From NCBI GenBank assembly GCA_039944535.1, contig JBDUYP010000004.1:186001-250000 (forward strand): DNA of 64,000 bases, read 5' to 3'. The translations under genes were made by a program, and so were the position numbers. Source of the DNA: JAMZMI01 sp039944535 (GTDB lineage: Bacteria; Bacteroidota; Bacteroidia; Cytophagales; Cyclobacteriaceae). Shown here piece by piece: positions 17,471 to 26,978 of the stretch. The notes beneath the pieces are model-generated. The model made no database searches, was not told the origin of the DNA, and saw only the letters and a program-made list of their open reading frames with translations. Each line of letters begins with the position of its first letter. Positions within the stretch are counted from its first letter, which is position 1.

Positions 17471-18934
17471 ATGAACATAACTATCGAAAATATCATTCTT
17501 ATTGGTTCGGTGCTGCTACTGATCAGCATCATCGCTGGAAAAACGAGCTACCGATTTGGGATTCCTACCCTGCTTCTATTCCTGACCATTGGTATGCTTG
17601 CAGGCTCAGATGGCATTGGAGGCATCTATTTTGACAATCCTCAAATCGCGCAATTTATAGGTGTGGTTTCGTTGAATTTTATCCTGTTTTCCGGGGGGCT
17701 AGACACTAGCTGGCAGTCCGTAAAGCCTGTATTAAAAGAAGGAATTGCCCTCTCGACTCTGGGTGTTTTGCTCACAGCTCTGGGGCTGGGGTATTTTGTT
17801 TACCTCATTACCGACTTTAGTCTGTACGAAAGCCTACTCCTTGGAGCCATTGTTTCTTCTACCGATGCGGCGGCAGTATTCTCTATTCTCAGAGGTAAAA
17901 ACCTCGCATTGAAAAAGAACCTCAGGCCTACATTGGAGCTGGAGAGTGGAAGTAATGACCCAATGGCCTATGTGCTCACCATCGCTTTTCTTTCTCTGGT
18001 GCAGCAACCGGAGCAAAGCTTATGGTCAATTTTGCCACAATTTTTCTTCCAAATGATCCTAGGAGGCGTAGCTGGTTTCCTCTTTGGCAAGTTGAGTAAA
18101 ATTATAATCAACAGAATCAAGCTAGACTTTGAAGGGCTCTACCCCGTGCTTGCCATAGCATTGATGTTTATCACCTTCTCCGCCACCAATGCGTTAGGAG
18201 GTAATGGATTTCTGGCCATTTATATCTGTTCTGTGTATTTAGGCAATCAAAACCTCATTCATAAAAAGACGATCCTAAGAATGTTTGATGGACTGGCCTG
18301 GCTGATGCAGATTGTACTGTTCCTAACCTTAGGGTTGTTGGTTTTCCCAACTGAGATACTCCCTTTTATAGGAATTGGTCTGTTGATTTCAATCTTCCTG
18401 ATACTCATTGCACGCCCGGTTGCAGTATTCATTTCGCTTATACCATTTAAAATGAAACTGAGGAGACGGTTTTATATTTCATGGGTGGGGCTCAGAGGTG
18501 CCGTCCCCATTGTGTTTGCGACCTACCCTTTACTTGCTGGTATTGATGCGGCCAATATGATTTTCAATATTGTTTTCTTTGTGTCGCTCACCTCCGTACT
18601 GATACAAGGCACCACCTTGTCTTTGGTAGCCAATTGGCTGAACGTAGGGCTCCCGGATGAAGTCAAGCCCCTTTCCCCTACGGACGAGCTTCTAGCAGAA
18701 CACCCGAAAACCATCATGAAAGAGATTGTGATTGAAGAGGATGCTCCGGTTGTTGGGCTCAAGATCGTGGACCTGCACTTTCCAAAAAAGGCGATTATAG
18801 CTATGATCGAACGTGATGGTGTTTACTTAACACCAAATGGCTCATCAGAGCTTCATGCGCTGGATAAGTTGGTAGTGCTGACAGATATGGAAGAGATACT
18901 GGATGAAGTATATGTTGCCCTCAAGATAAATTAA
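17471..18934 (+). CDS. K+/H+ or Na+/H+ antiporter of the CPA1 family (NhaP2/CvrA-like)
   Basis: The protein has 487 residues: twelve or so TMs over residues 5-390, then a cytoplasmic RCK_C (TrkA-C) domain, about 405-485. Catalytic landmarks are SSTDAAAVFS (D132) and the ND pair in LESGSNDPMAYV (N162/D163), as in CPA1 exchangers. The C-terminal RCK_C domain is typical of potassium/proton antiporters such as CvrA/NhaP2, and binds nucleotides or ions to gate transport. It is transcribed divergently from the DUF1538/PII-like/CaCA block. Ion choice (K+ versus Na+) is not certain from sequence. Confidence 0.93.
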   Translation: MNITIENIILIGSVLLLISIIAGKTSYRFGIPTLLLFLTIGMLAGSDGIGGIYFDNPQIAQFIGVVSLNFILFSGGLDTSWQSVKPVLKEGIALSTLGVLLTALGLGYFVYLITDFSLYESLLLGAIVSSTDAAAVFSILRGKNLALKKNLRPTLELESGSNDPMAYVLTIAFLSLVQQPEQSLWSILPQFFFQMILGGVAGFLFGKLSKIIINRIKLDFEGLYPVLAIALMFITFSATNALGGNGFLAIYICSVYLGNQNLIHKKTILRMFDGLAWLMQIVLFLTLGLLVFPTEILPFIGIGLLISIFLILIARPVAVFISLIPFKMKLRRRFYISWVGLRGAVPIVFATYPLLAGIDAANMIFNIVFFVSLTSVLIQGTTLSLVANWLNVGLPDEVKPLSPTDELLAEHPKTIMKEIVIEEDAPVVGLKIVDLHFPKKAIIAMIERDGVYLTPNGSSELHALDKLVVLTDMEEILDEVYVALKIN

Positions 18935-18983
18935 CGCATCAAAATTCCGGCGATAACGTATTTTTGTACAAGTTTTACATTTA

Positions 18984-19352
18984 TTGAATTTGAACCTTTT
19001 TAAGAAAATAGCGGCCTTTTCATTCCTAGTCATCTATGTTGTGACTATTGGGCTGAGCTATTCTGTTCAATTTCAATCGACTTTTCAGAAAACAAAAGAT
19101 GCTCAATGGTATGCGTTTGATGATCTCAAAGATCATTTCAAGCATACGATTCCCAGTAAATTGGCTCTCGGTGTTCAGATAAAGCCATCACCACAACCGT
19201 ACCCTGCTGAGCAGAGCGAGCTATGGGCTCAGCTAAACTCATATTCATTCTATTTTGATAGCTTATTTAACCTGCTATCATCTGGTGCGCTCAATCTTCT
19301 CATTGAGCAAAAGAAGATTGACTTGCTATATTCTTTTCATTCCTTTCCATAA
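18984..19352 (+). CDS. Small membrane-anchored hypothetical protein
   Basis: The frame starts at a TTG codon and gives 122 residues. An N-terminal hydrophobic segment (about 10-28) would act as anchor or uncleaved signal; the rest is soluble, rich in aromatic residues and ends LLYSFHSFP. No homologous family recognised. It begins 49 bp after the antiporter stop and could be co-transcribed. An unusual start codon and lack of a domain keep confidence low. Confidence 0.45.
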   Translation: MNLNLFKKIAAFSFLVIYVVTIGLSYSVQFQSTFQKTKDAQWYAFDDLKDHFKHTIPSKLALGVQIKPSPQPYPAEQSELWAQLNSYSFYFDSLFNLLSSGALNLLIEQKKIDLLYSFHSFP

Positions 19353-19454
19353 TACCTCTGCAATACAAGAAAGGCGGTCAACTGCCTTGATATTTAATTA
19401 AACCATCAGCGGTCACAATTCACGCTGAATCATTCATTACATGCAGAAAAAAAT

Positions 19455-19964
19455 ATGGAATTTGGAACAACCATTCTAGGGCTGGTTGCAATAGCCCTGT
19501 GCATTATACCCTTTGTGGTGATGCATAAAAGCAGAAAGAAAAGGGAACAAGACCTAATTGATGGTTTGAAAGCTGTCGCAGATTCATATAACAGTGATGT
19601 CACTACTTATGATTGTGGTATGGAATTTTCAATTGGGATCTCTTCGGCAAGGAATTATATATTCTATTATAAAAAAACGGATCAAGAGGTGTTTGAACTC
19701 TGCGTTCCCTTAACCGCTATCCGAAAGTGTCAGGTGAATAACGTCAAAAGGTCAATCAAAACTCAAGCTGGTAGTCAGACGGTTATTGATAAACTGGAGC
19801 TAACCTTTCTTCCTAAAGACACAAGTATCTCACCTAGTAGATTTGAGTTTTTTAATTCAAATGAACATTTTCAAATGAATGGAGAACTTCTACTGGTTCG
19901 AAAGTGGGAAGAGATTGTCAACAAAGCATTACACGAAAACCATATGGTTGCGGTAAGTGCTTAG
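19455..19964 (+). CDS. Single-TM hypothetical protein
   Basis: The protein has 169 residues: one TM segment (about 6-23) followed by a basic stretch (HKSRKKREQD) that would orient it with the main domain in the cytoplasm. The soluble part is mixed alpha/beta, with an aromatic strand ARNYIFYYKKTDQEVF and a central FLPKDTSISPSRFEFF. No domain was recognised. An intrinsic terminator follows 8 bp after the stop, which supports it being a real gene and the end of this transcript. Confidence 0.68.
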   Translation: MEFGTTILGLVAIALCIIPFVVMHKSRKKREQDLIDGLKAVADSYNSDVTTYDCGMEFSIGISSARNYIFYYKKTDQEVFELCVPLTAIRKCQVNNVKRSIKTQAGSQTVIDKLELTFLPKDTSISPSRFEFFNSNEHFQMNGELLLVRKWEEIVNKALHENHMVAVSA

Positions 19965-19972
19965 ATAAAATG

Positions 19973-20008
19973 AAATAGATCTGGCTTTTCAGGAGTCAGA
20001 TCTATTTT
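19973..20008 (+). terminator. Rho-independent terminator
   Basis: The 11-bp perfect stem AAATAGATCTG / CAGATCTATTT (19973-19983 and 19997-20007) has a 13-base loop and flanking A and T runs. It ends the plus-strand transcript of the single-TM protein gene and could work in either direction. Confidence 0.8.
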
Positions 20009-20158
20009 CCATTGGTGTTTATTCAGCTTTGTTATATAGCCTATGTGTGGGTAGTTAGGTGCGTTTTACGACACTGTAGATACTCCATACTATACGCAAT
20101 CAGTCTGTCCCAACTCAATAAACTCGGCAGCCGATTGAGATAAATCAGAACATCTCTT

Positions 20159-22297
20159 TCACATCATATTCAGAGATATGATGCATTCTGTGCCTTCACC
20201 TAGCTTTGAATCGAATTCAATTTTACCTTTCAATTCGCTTATGATGTTGTAAGTGATAAATAACCCAAGACCTACGCCCTTTCCGGGCTCTTTGGTAGAG
20301 AAGAATGGATCCATGACCTTGCTCAAATCTTCATCTGTTATACCGGCCCCATTGTCCTTGATAGAGACCATAGCCTTTTCTTGCTGTAGGTCAGTAGTAA
20401 TGATAATTTCACCTTCCCGGCCAAGGGCCTGTTCGGCGTTCATAAGCACATTCAGAAAGGCCTGATGGAGCATCCCTTCGTTTCCTTTGACAATAGGATT
20501 AGCAGAAGCATAATTCTTTTTTACCACTACATTTTCCCGGATATTGCCAGACATCATCAGCAGGCACCCATCTAAGATCCCATGCAGACTACAGGGTTCG
20601 TTTACCGACTGAGTCTTTCTACTGAATCTGCCAATGGTTTTCACTATGTCCGACGCTCGCTTTGCCCCAAGCTTAATGTTGCTTATGGCCGACTCCTGCT
20701 CATCATTCAACTGACCCTTAAAAGAGCTTTCTAATATAGTAACACCACCAATGATGAAATTTAACGGGTTGTTAATTTCATGACCTACTCCGGCTGATAT
20801 CACGCCCAGAGATGCCATTTTTCTTGATTGTACCAGCTCATCCTGAGCATGCTTAAGTTCATTGAGGGCGTCACTTAATTCCCTATTTCTCTTAATAAGC
20901 TCTTTGTTGGAATGATCTAATTGCTCAGTGCGTTGCTCCACCAGGTCTTGTAACCTGGAGCTGTATGTTTCCAATTCGGATTCATAGCGCATGATTTCCG
21001 TCACATTGTCAATCAGCGCGCAAAAACCAACAACTTTACCTTCTTCATATATAGGTAGATAATTAAACACGAAGTGATTAACAGCGCCTTTCAGATCAAC
21101 GGCGGCAGTAAGCTTGATTTGCTCTCCTTGCTGGATTTTCTTTTGAAGCTTTTCTTCAAATCGATAAAATTCCTTTGGAATTAAAATTCCAATTTGGGGC
21201 ATGATCCCAGTCAATTCTTTGGTTAGAGTGGCAAAGGACTCGTTCCACTCCAAAAGCTTTAAGTTGATGTCAAATAAAGCTATGGCGCTCTCACTGAGCT
21301 TAAAAACAGACTGGATATTGGCCTTGCTTCTTTTATTTTGCCTTTCAGAGGTCTTTAGAGCATAAAAGGTGATGCCAACAACGAATAGGGTTATGATCAG
21401 GCAAGTAGCTAGAAACAATCGAATATTCATCACATCAGTACCAATATCATTTAAGAATTCGATATGTAGCATATAGTTGCGGTCTCCGAACCTCAAAGAT
21501 CCGGTCAATGCTCCCTTAGAACCGACAGCTTCATTGCCGTACATAAGATTACCCCTTTCATCCTTGAGGGATATTTTGATCGATTCGGAAAACTCCAACC
21601 TACTCACTCCAGACTGTATCAACTCATTGGCGAGGTAAACTCCTTCAACAAGCCCTATAAGGGTGTTGGTATGATCAAAAACAGGTACAAAAACGAGCAC
21701 AGCTTTATGAGGCATGCTTTTCTGAACAATGTTGATCACATCAGAAACCGCAACTGATCTAGATGCAATGGCTTTCTGAATAGTATTTGATCGCGCCGGT
21801 ACAGATTCTCCAGGATCAAACCCAAGAGCGGCTTCATTACCTTTGTAGGGTGATATATAAGTGACTGGATAATAGACTTTTCTTTTCTCTGCCCTAACCC
21901 TCTCCCCGTTTTTGGTAGTGAATATTTCAAAGTCAGGAAAACCATTCCTTCTAATGGTCTTTTCCAAAGAGTCCCGTTGATTGTGATATACTTTAGGAAC
22001 CCATTCCAATGCCTGAATACTTTTGATGTTTGAAATATAGAATTCGGTGAGTTGTATAAATTCATCCCTTCTAACATGTTCACTTGCGAGAAAAGAACCT
22101 TTAATGGCATGCAGTGCGTTGATATTTACATCTATCTCCCTCTGAATGCTCATGGAAATAGCATCGTATATCCCAGAATAAATCTGATCCTGGCGGAGTT
22201 CATTGGCTTTTCTGAGGGACAGATAAAACACAAAAGAGATGGCCAACCCAAGGATAAAAAGCACCCCCGAAATCAGGTATTTTTTTGGTAGAAACAT
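20159..22297 (-). CDS. CHASE-domain sensor histidine kinase
   Basis: The protein has 712 residues: TM1 at 9-28, an extracytoplasmic CHASE domain (about 35-285; IKSIQALEWVPKV is diagnostic), TM2 about 295-315, a PAS-like domain (330-435) and a coiled coil (440-495). A HisKA domain follows with H506 in GVISAGVGHEINNPLNF, then a HATPase with DNGAGITDEDL and GVGLGLFITYNII. CHASE domains bind small molecules at the cell surface. No response regulator gene is adjacent, so it is an orphan kinase. The absence of a receiver domain means that it must signal to a regulator elsewhere. Confidence 0.94.
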   Translation of the reverse strand: MFLPKKYLISGVLFILGLAISFVFYLSLRKANELRQDQIYSGIYDAISMSIQREIDVNINALHAIKGSFLASEHVRRDEFIQLTEFYISNIKSIQALEWVPKVYHNQRDSLEKTIRRNGFPDFEIFTTKNGERVRAEKRKVYYPVTYISPYKGNEAALGFDPGESVPARSNTIQKAIASRSVAVSDVINIVQKSMPHKAVLVFVPVFDHTNTLIGLVEGVYLANELIQSGVSRLEFSESIKISLKDERGNLMYGNEAVGSKGALTGSLRFGDRNYMLHIEFLNDIGTDVMNIRLFLATCLIITLFVVGITFYALKTSERQNKRSKANIQSVFKLSESAIALFDINLKLLEWNESFATLTKELTGIMPQIGILIPKEFYRFEEKLQKKIQQGEQIKLTAAVDLKGAVNHFVFNYLPIYEEGKVVGFCALIDNVTEIMRYESELETYSSRLQDLVEQRTEQLDHSNKELIKRNRELSDALNELKHAQDELVQSRKMASLGVISAGVGHEINNPLNFIIGGVTILESSFKGQLNDEQESAISNIKLGAKRASDIVKTIGRFSRKTQSVNEPCSLHGILDGCLLMMSGNIRENVVVKKNYASANPIVKGNEGMLHQAFLNVLMNAEQALGREGEIIITTDLQQEKAMVSIKDNGAGITDEDLSKVMDPFFSTKEPGKGVGLGLFITYNIISELKGKIEFDSKLGEGTECIISLNMM

Positions 22298-22470
22298 TGA
22301 TTGATATCTGAACCGTAAATGTAATCACGAAGTTTCGAGATAGCGAATTGAGCATAAGTGAACCGGTAAAAATCACGCTCGGCAGGAACATAGGTTAATC
22401 AGGGCTGCAGTATGACAGAACTCATTGTTTAAGTAATGATTGAGACCGACATTTAATCAAAATTACAACT

Positions 22471-22704
22471 ATGAGAACGATAAAACTATTGGGGATCAGA
22501 AGCCCACAATCAAGACAAATAGAATCAATAATTCATGAAGCCGTAAGGCATCTGGGCGTAAATGCAGAAGTCATAAAGGTTGAAGACCCACTAAAGTTTC
22601 GATCATATAATGCCCCAGAAACACCTGCAATTGTAATAGACGAAATACTAAAGATATGCGGTGAAATACCTTCTGTAGACAAGGTGATGGATGCACTTAC
22701 ATGA
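22471..22704 (+). CDS. Thioredoxin-fold small protein lacking the CxxC motif
   Basis: The 77-residue protein matches the length and pattern of the MTH895-type 'redox-active disulfide protein 2' family (Thioredoxin_3): strand KLLGI, long helix, strand AEVIKVEDP, the cis-proline segment APETPAIVIDEILKICGEIPS, and a final helix. In that family the first loop carries GCxxC. Here it reads RSPQSRQ, with no cysteine, and the single cysteine of the protein is elsewhere (LKICGE). The fold is probably kept while thiol-disulfide chemistry is lost. It stands alone upstream of a 247-bp gap. Role unknown. Confidence 0.75.
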   Translation: MRTIKLLGIRSPQSRQIESIIHEAVRHLGVNAEVIKVEDPLKFRSYNAPETPAIVIDEILKICGEIPSVDKVMDALT

Positions 22705-22951
22705 ATCAAATCGTAATCCATCCGTCAAGACTGATGAGAAATATGAAAGCCATTTAGACCAAAAGGCCTCCGATTCAACATTATGAAAACTCACACATGA
22801 ATTCTAAATCTTCACAAAGCTAAATATATCACAGTTCAGTGCTCTAATTATCCGGATGAAGTAAACTCCTGATTTGAAATCTAAATTTATGACCTTGTCG
22901 TGAAACTAGAATGATTAATCATGTCGTACTAAATATCAGAAGAGAGACTAT

Positions 22952-24604
22952 TTATCTTCTGTTTTTCAGCAACCAAACGTAACCGTAAGGACCTATCTCA
23001 GCCGTATCGGTTATAACATTCCCTGAGAGTTGATCTTCATAAGTACCTTCAAGACTTATAATTTGGTTATGATCGGAAAAGTTGAAATAACAAACCAAAT
23101 CATGCAGATTATCCGATCGGGTAAAAGCCAATAAAGAAGCAGTGGATTGTATCGGCTCGAAGGTGCCATAGGGGGCAAATTGTGGCAGTTTCTTCCGTAC
23201 GGCAATCATACGCTTGATCTCATTGAAAATGACATATCGCCTATTACCTGATTCAGCCAATTCTTTTTCGAGTTGTTCGTATTGGAGTTTTTCTCTGTTT
23301 ACTGCGCGTGGGTAACCTAACCGTTCGAGTCCTAGTAGATCATTCTGAGACCCTAACAGGGAGTGAAAGTAAATTGCCGGCAATCCCGGCAGACTGAGTA
23401 GTACGGCATGGGCCAGGAGCATGCGTTTGACGCCAAGCTGCTCATCTTGATCCATTCCTTTTAGCAGGCTGAAATAGTTACAGTTCACCTCATATGGTTT
23501 ATCCACTCCATTGGCGGAGCGATAAGAAACCCGCCCACCATTGGACGCTGCGGAAGCGGTGATCATTTCAATTTCTTCTTCATCCAGAATATCCTGAACG
23601 GGTCTTAACCCCACTCCATCATGGCTAGCCAGAAAATTAAAAAAACAGCTATCCCCCTCTGGTATTTCAAGGTTGTAAACCCATTTACCCAACTTTGATG
23701 CATCACCACTAAGCAGGCTAAAAGCTACCAGTGGTGGTAAAGCAAAGTTGTAAACCATATGAGCCTCATCCCCATTTCCAAAATATGAGACATTCTCGGC
23801 GTGAGGAACGTTCGTTTCTGATATGAGTATTATCTCCGGGTGGATTTGCTCTAAAACAGCTCGCATTGTTTTTATCAAGGCATGCGTTTCATCCAGGTGA
23901 ATACATGCGGAACCATCTTTTTTCCACATAAATCCTATGGCATCCAGGCGAACAATGGTACCGCCTTGCTCCGCATAATAACACAGTATGTCAAGGATCC
24001 TTAAAAAAAGATCTGGGTTGGCATAATTTAAATCCACCTGATCCCGGCTGAATGTAGTCCACACTTTTTTACCATCGAAATCATGAACCAGCGGGCTGGT
24101 TCTTGGTCGAACCACATTAGTCAAATCATCAAATTGACTACCATCAATAAAGAAATCGTTGTATTCGGGCTCCCCAGCCAGGTATTTTTGAAACCAATCA
24201 GACTGAGCAGACATGTGATTGATCACTGCATCGAACATGAGCCTAAAATCAGATGAAAATACTTTCAAGTCATCCCAACTTCCCCAATCGGGGTTTACCG
24301 CTTTATAGTCAACGACAGAAAACCCATCGTCAGAAGAATAGGGGTAAAATGGTAAGATATGAACGATGCTAACAGCAGAAGCCAAATGCTTCTTTACGAA
24401 TTCAGAAAGAGATTGTAATGGTAGGAGTTCTGGCTTAAGTACCTGATCCCCATAGGTAATGAGCGCCACATCTGTATGGTCGAGACCTTTGGCAGGAGTG
24501 CTCTCCAAATTATGGTTAGATATCAATACACCTATTTCATCCAGCAAATGATCAACTTGCTCCTCCGAATAAACAGTACTTAATAGTGTTCTTATTTTCT
24601 GCAT
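22952..24604 (-). CDS. GH13_18 glycoside phosphorylase (sucrose / glucosylglycerate phosphorylase group)
   Basis: The protein has 550 residues from the ATG at 24604; an upstream ATG at 24652 lies inside the symporter gene. It shows FYPYSSDDGFSVVDY, DAVINHMS and the catalytic set of GH13: nucleophile D221 (VRLDAIGF), acid/base E263 (ISETN) and D329 (ASHDG). FMWKKDGSACIHL resembles the glucosylglycerate/glucosylglycerol phosphorylase branch (E. coli YcjM relatives) more than true sucrose phosphorylases. It would cleave an alpha-glucoside with phosphate to give glucose 1-phosphate. The start lies 1 bp from the end of the SSS symporter gene, which probably imports its substrate. The exact substrate is not settled. 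Confidence 0.9.
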   Translation of the reverse strand: MQKIRTLLSTVYSEEQVDHLLDEIGVLISNHNLESTPAKGLDHTDVALITYGDQVLKPELLPLQSLSEFVKKHLASAVSIVHILPFYPYSSDDGFSVVDYKAVNPDWGSWDDLKVFSSDFRLMFDAVINHMSAQSDWFQKYLAGEPEYNDFFIDGSQFDDLTNVVRPRTSPLVHDFDGKKVWTTFSRDQVDLNYANPDLFLRILDILCYYAEQGGTIVRLDAIGFMWKKDGSACIHLDETHALIKTMRAVLEQIHPEIILISETNVPHAENVSYFGNGDEAHMVYNFALPPLVAFSLLSGDASKLGKWVYNLEIPEGDSCFFNFLASHDGVGLRPVQDILDEEEIEMITASAASNGGRVSYRSANGVDKPYEVNCNYFSLLKGMDQDEQLGVKRMLLAHAVLLSLPGLPAIYFHSLLGSQNDLLGLERLGYPRAVNREKLQYEQLEKELAESGNRRYVIFNEIKRMIAVRKKLPQFAPYGTFEPIQSTASLLAFTRSDNLHDLVCYFNFSDHNQIISLEGTYEDQLSGNVITDTAEIGPYGYVWLLKNRR

Positions 24605-24605
24605 G

Positions 24606-26168
24606 TTATGCCGTTTGCGTAATCCAAATGCTGATTGCAAGTATGGCAACAAAACAGCCCAACAGCAGCCCCGTAAACCTCCAATCTATTTCATCGGGTT
24701 CATCATCTGAGGTCAAACCTGACTGTACGTTACTAAATTTAGAAATCACAAAAGCCACTGAAAATGAGATGATTGCGCCTATGAAATTCCACCAAAACCA
24801 AAAGAGATTGTCTCCTACCACTAACCACAAGTAAATATTAGTCAATACACCTGTAAGCAACCCTATGTTCATGGCTTTGGCACCAATACTTCTAAAGCTA
24901 ACAGCGATCATGAAGGTAGCCAGAATAGGGCCATAAAAAACAGAGCCTATCTTGTTGATAGCCTCGATGACGGTACTGGCAATATCTCCTCCAAAGAAGG
25001 CCAGTATTATACAAACCCCTCCCCAGAATAGGGCTGCCAATTTGGAGTACTTCACATAGGTTTTGTCATCCACTTTTCGATTTCCAACTAGTATATCCTC
25101 TGTAGTGACGGCACTAAGCGAGTTTACAGCCGAGCTCAATGACGACATTGCCGCGGACAAAATAGCCACGATCAATAGCCCGATAATGCCATGAGGCAGG
25201 TAATCCCGAATGAAAATTGGGATCATTAAGTCGACCTTGTCACTCGGTATCTGGTTGATAAAATCGGGTGTTTTTAGCGCAAGCGTACCAATAACCAACC
25301 CCATGGCGCAATACAAAAACGTAATAGGGAAGCGCATGAGACCATTGAAAAGTAAGGTCTGCTTCACGGTTTTCATGTTTTTGGCAGAAAGTAGCCTCTG
25401 AACCTGCGACTGATCAGTGCCATAGTAGGACGCATAGAGAAAAAAGCCACCAAGTACCATAGGTAGCACCCCAAAATCTCCATCGCCCCCCACACCTATG
25501 ACGCTGAAATCAACAGCGTTCAATCTGGCCGGATCAAGCTCAGCAATAAACGATGACCACCCTCCGACCAGCGATAAGCCGGCAAAAGCACAAATGAATA
25601 TGCCTATAAGCAATACAATCATCTGAATCATGTCACCATAAACTACTGCTTTCATCCCCCCCTGATATGAGTAAATCACAGTGATAACACCTATGACGAG
25701 AATCGTTTGCCAAAGCGGAACGTCGAGGATGCTCATGAGAATGAGCGCTACCGCGTAAATCATTATTCCTGTACTAAATGATCTACTAACCTGAAAAACA
25801 ATGCTAATGAGAATCCTGGTTGATCTATTGAATCGCCTTTCAAGGTATTCGTATATACTCACCACACCCGACCTGTAGAGCCTTGGAACCAGATATAAAC
25901 CCAGAAAGATCATTGCCAGTGGAACGCCAAACTCAAAGCTGAGCCACTGCATGCCCCCGCCCTCTCTAAGACCCACGAAAGCCGGAGCTGAAACGAAGCT
26001 AATGGCTGAAAGCTGTGTTGCCATAACTGAAAGGCCTAGCGGAAACCAACCGAAGGATTTGCCGCCAAGGAAATATTCTGTTTTGCTTGAGTTTTGCTTG
26101 AAAAAATACCCGAGGAATAAAAATCCTGCGATATATACAAAGACTACCAGATAATCTAACCAGTTCAT
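24606..26168 (-). CDS. Sodium:solute symporter (SSS family)
   Basis: The protein has 520 residues and about 13 to 14 TM segments. Family motifs include the N-terminal YLVVFVYIAGFLFLGYFF, the TM stretch GRKSFGWFP-like GGKSFGWFPLGLSVMATQLSA, and the SSS signature region with AAMSSLSSAVNSLSAVTTED. It uses the Na+ gradient to import a sugar, polyol, amino acid or organic acid. Its stop lies next to the start of the GH13_18 phosphorylase, so both are one operon and the substrate is likely a glucoside (inference). The upstream racemase gene is 102 bp away and may or may not be part of it. Confidence 0.92.
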   Translation of the reverse strand: MNWLDYLVVFVYIAGFLFLGYFFKQNSSKTEYFLGGKSFGWFPLGLSVMATQLSAISFVSAPAFVGLREGGGMQWLSFEFGVPLAMIFLGLYLVPRLYRSGVVSIYEYLERRFNRSTRILISIVFQVSRSFSTGIMIYAVALILMSILDVPLWQTILVIGVITVIYSYQGGMKAVVYGDMIQMIVLLIGIFICAFAGLSLVGGWSSFIAELDPARLNAVDFSVIGVGGDGDFGVLPMVLGGFFLYASYYGTDQSQVQRLLSAKNMKTVKQTLLFNGLMRFPITFLYCAMGLVIGTLALKTPDFINQIPSDKVDLMIPIFIRDYLPHGIIGLLIVAILSAAMSSLSSAVNSLSAVTTEDILVGNRKVDDKTYVKYSKLAALFWGGVCIILAFFGGDIASTVIEAINKIGSVFYGPILATFMIAVSFRSIGAKAMNIGLLTGVLTNIYLWLVVGDNLFWFWWNFIGAIISFSVAFVISKFSNVQSGLTSDDEPDEIDWRFTGLLLGCFVAILAISIWITQTA

Positions 26169-26270
26169 ATCATTGAGGTTGGTGATCTACTAATATAGCA
26201 GGTTGCGACGATACGGGATTTTGATTATTGTTATGTGCTGTTATTGGGTGGTTCAGTACAAATTAATGAT

Positions 26271-26951
26271 CTACCGAAGGATGTAGTCCACGCACTTTTG
26301 ACAATGCATTTCAAGCGTATCATACAATGGCAAAGGGTAATCTACTCCGCGAAGGAGTTCGGGGAATTCGGTGCACCCCAGGACAATCGCCTCAGTTCCA
26401 CTATCCTTTAATTTATTCATCTCTGCAATGATACTGATTCTAGCGTCTTCAGTAAACTGTCCCTGTACCAACTCATCAACTACCACATTGTGAACCACCG
26501 ATACCGAATCTTCTGTAGGCATTATACATTCCACTCCAAATTTTTCATGGATATAGCCTGAGATAAAAGTTTCAGTCATAGTCGGTTTTGTGCCGATCAA
26601 CCCGATTTTATTGAGGTTGTTTGATCGTGCTTCTTCACCCACGGCATCAGCTATATGAACAAACGGGAGGTGAACACGTCTACTAATTTCATCGTAAAGC
26701 CGATGTGTCGTGTTGGCGCATAGCACCAAGGCATCTACCCCTCCTTTCTCCAAGATTTTAGCTGCTTCAATGAATTTTGCAGAAATCAAATCCCAATCCT
26801 GGCTAAACATCAATTCTATATTGATGCTGAAAAGCTGCAGCTCAGGATTGACTTTTGTTCCCAACCTGTCATTGGTTATTTGGTTAATTCTTCTGTAATA
26901 ATCAATGGTGGAGTGCCACGATGTGCCTCCGATTAATCCTAACTTTCTCAT
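26271..26951 (-). CDS. Aspartate/glutamate racemase family protein
   Basis: The protein has 226 residues from the ATG at 26951. It has the Asp/Glu racemase fold with GLIGGTSWHSTIDYY at the N-terminus and two catalytic cysteines in VLCANTTH (C78) and VLGCTEFPEL, one in each half. It converts L- to D-amino acids without cofactor; in bacteria the products feed peptidoglycan or are released. It most resembles YgeA/RacX-type broad-specificity enzymes. It is upstream of the symporter gene on the same strand. Confidence 0.92.
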   Translation of the reverse strand: MRKLGLIGGTSWHSTIDYYRRINQITNDRLGTKVNPELQLFSINIELMFSQDWDLISAKFIEAAKILEKGGVDALVLCANTTHRLYDEISRRVHLPFVHIADAVGEEARSNNLNKIGLIGTKPTMTETFISGYIHEKFGVECIMPTEDSVSVVHNVVVDELVQGQFTEDARISIIAEMNKLKDSGTEAIVLGCTEFPELLRGVDYPLPLYDTLEMHCQKCVDYILR

Positions 26952-26978
26952 ATGCATAAGTTATAGAAAAATGAAGAA

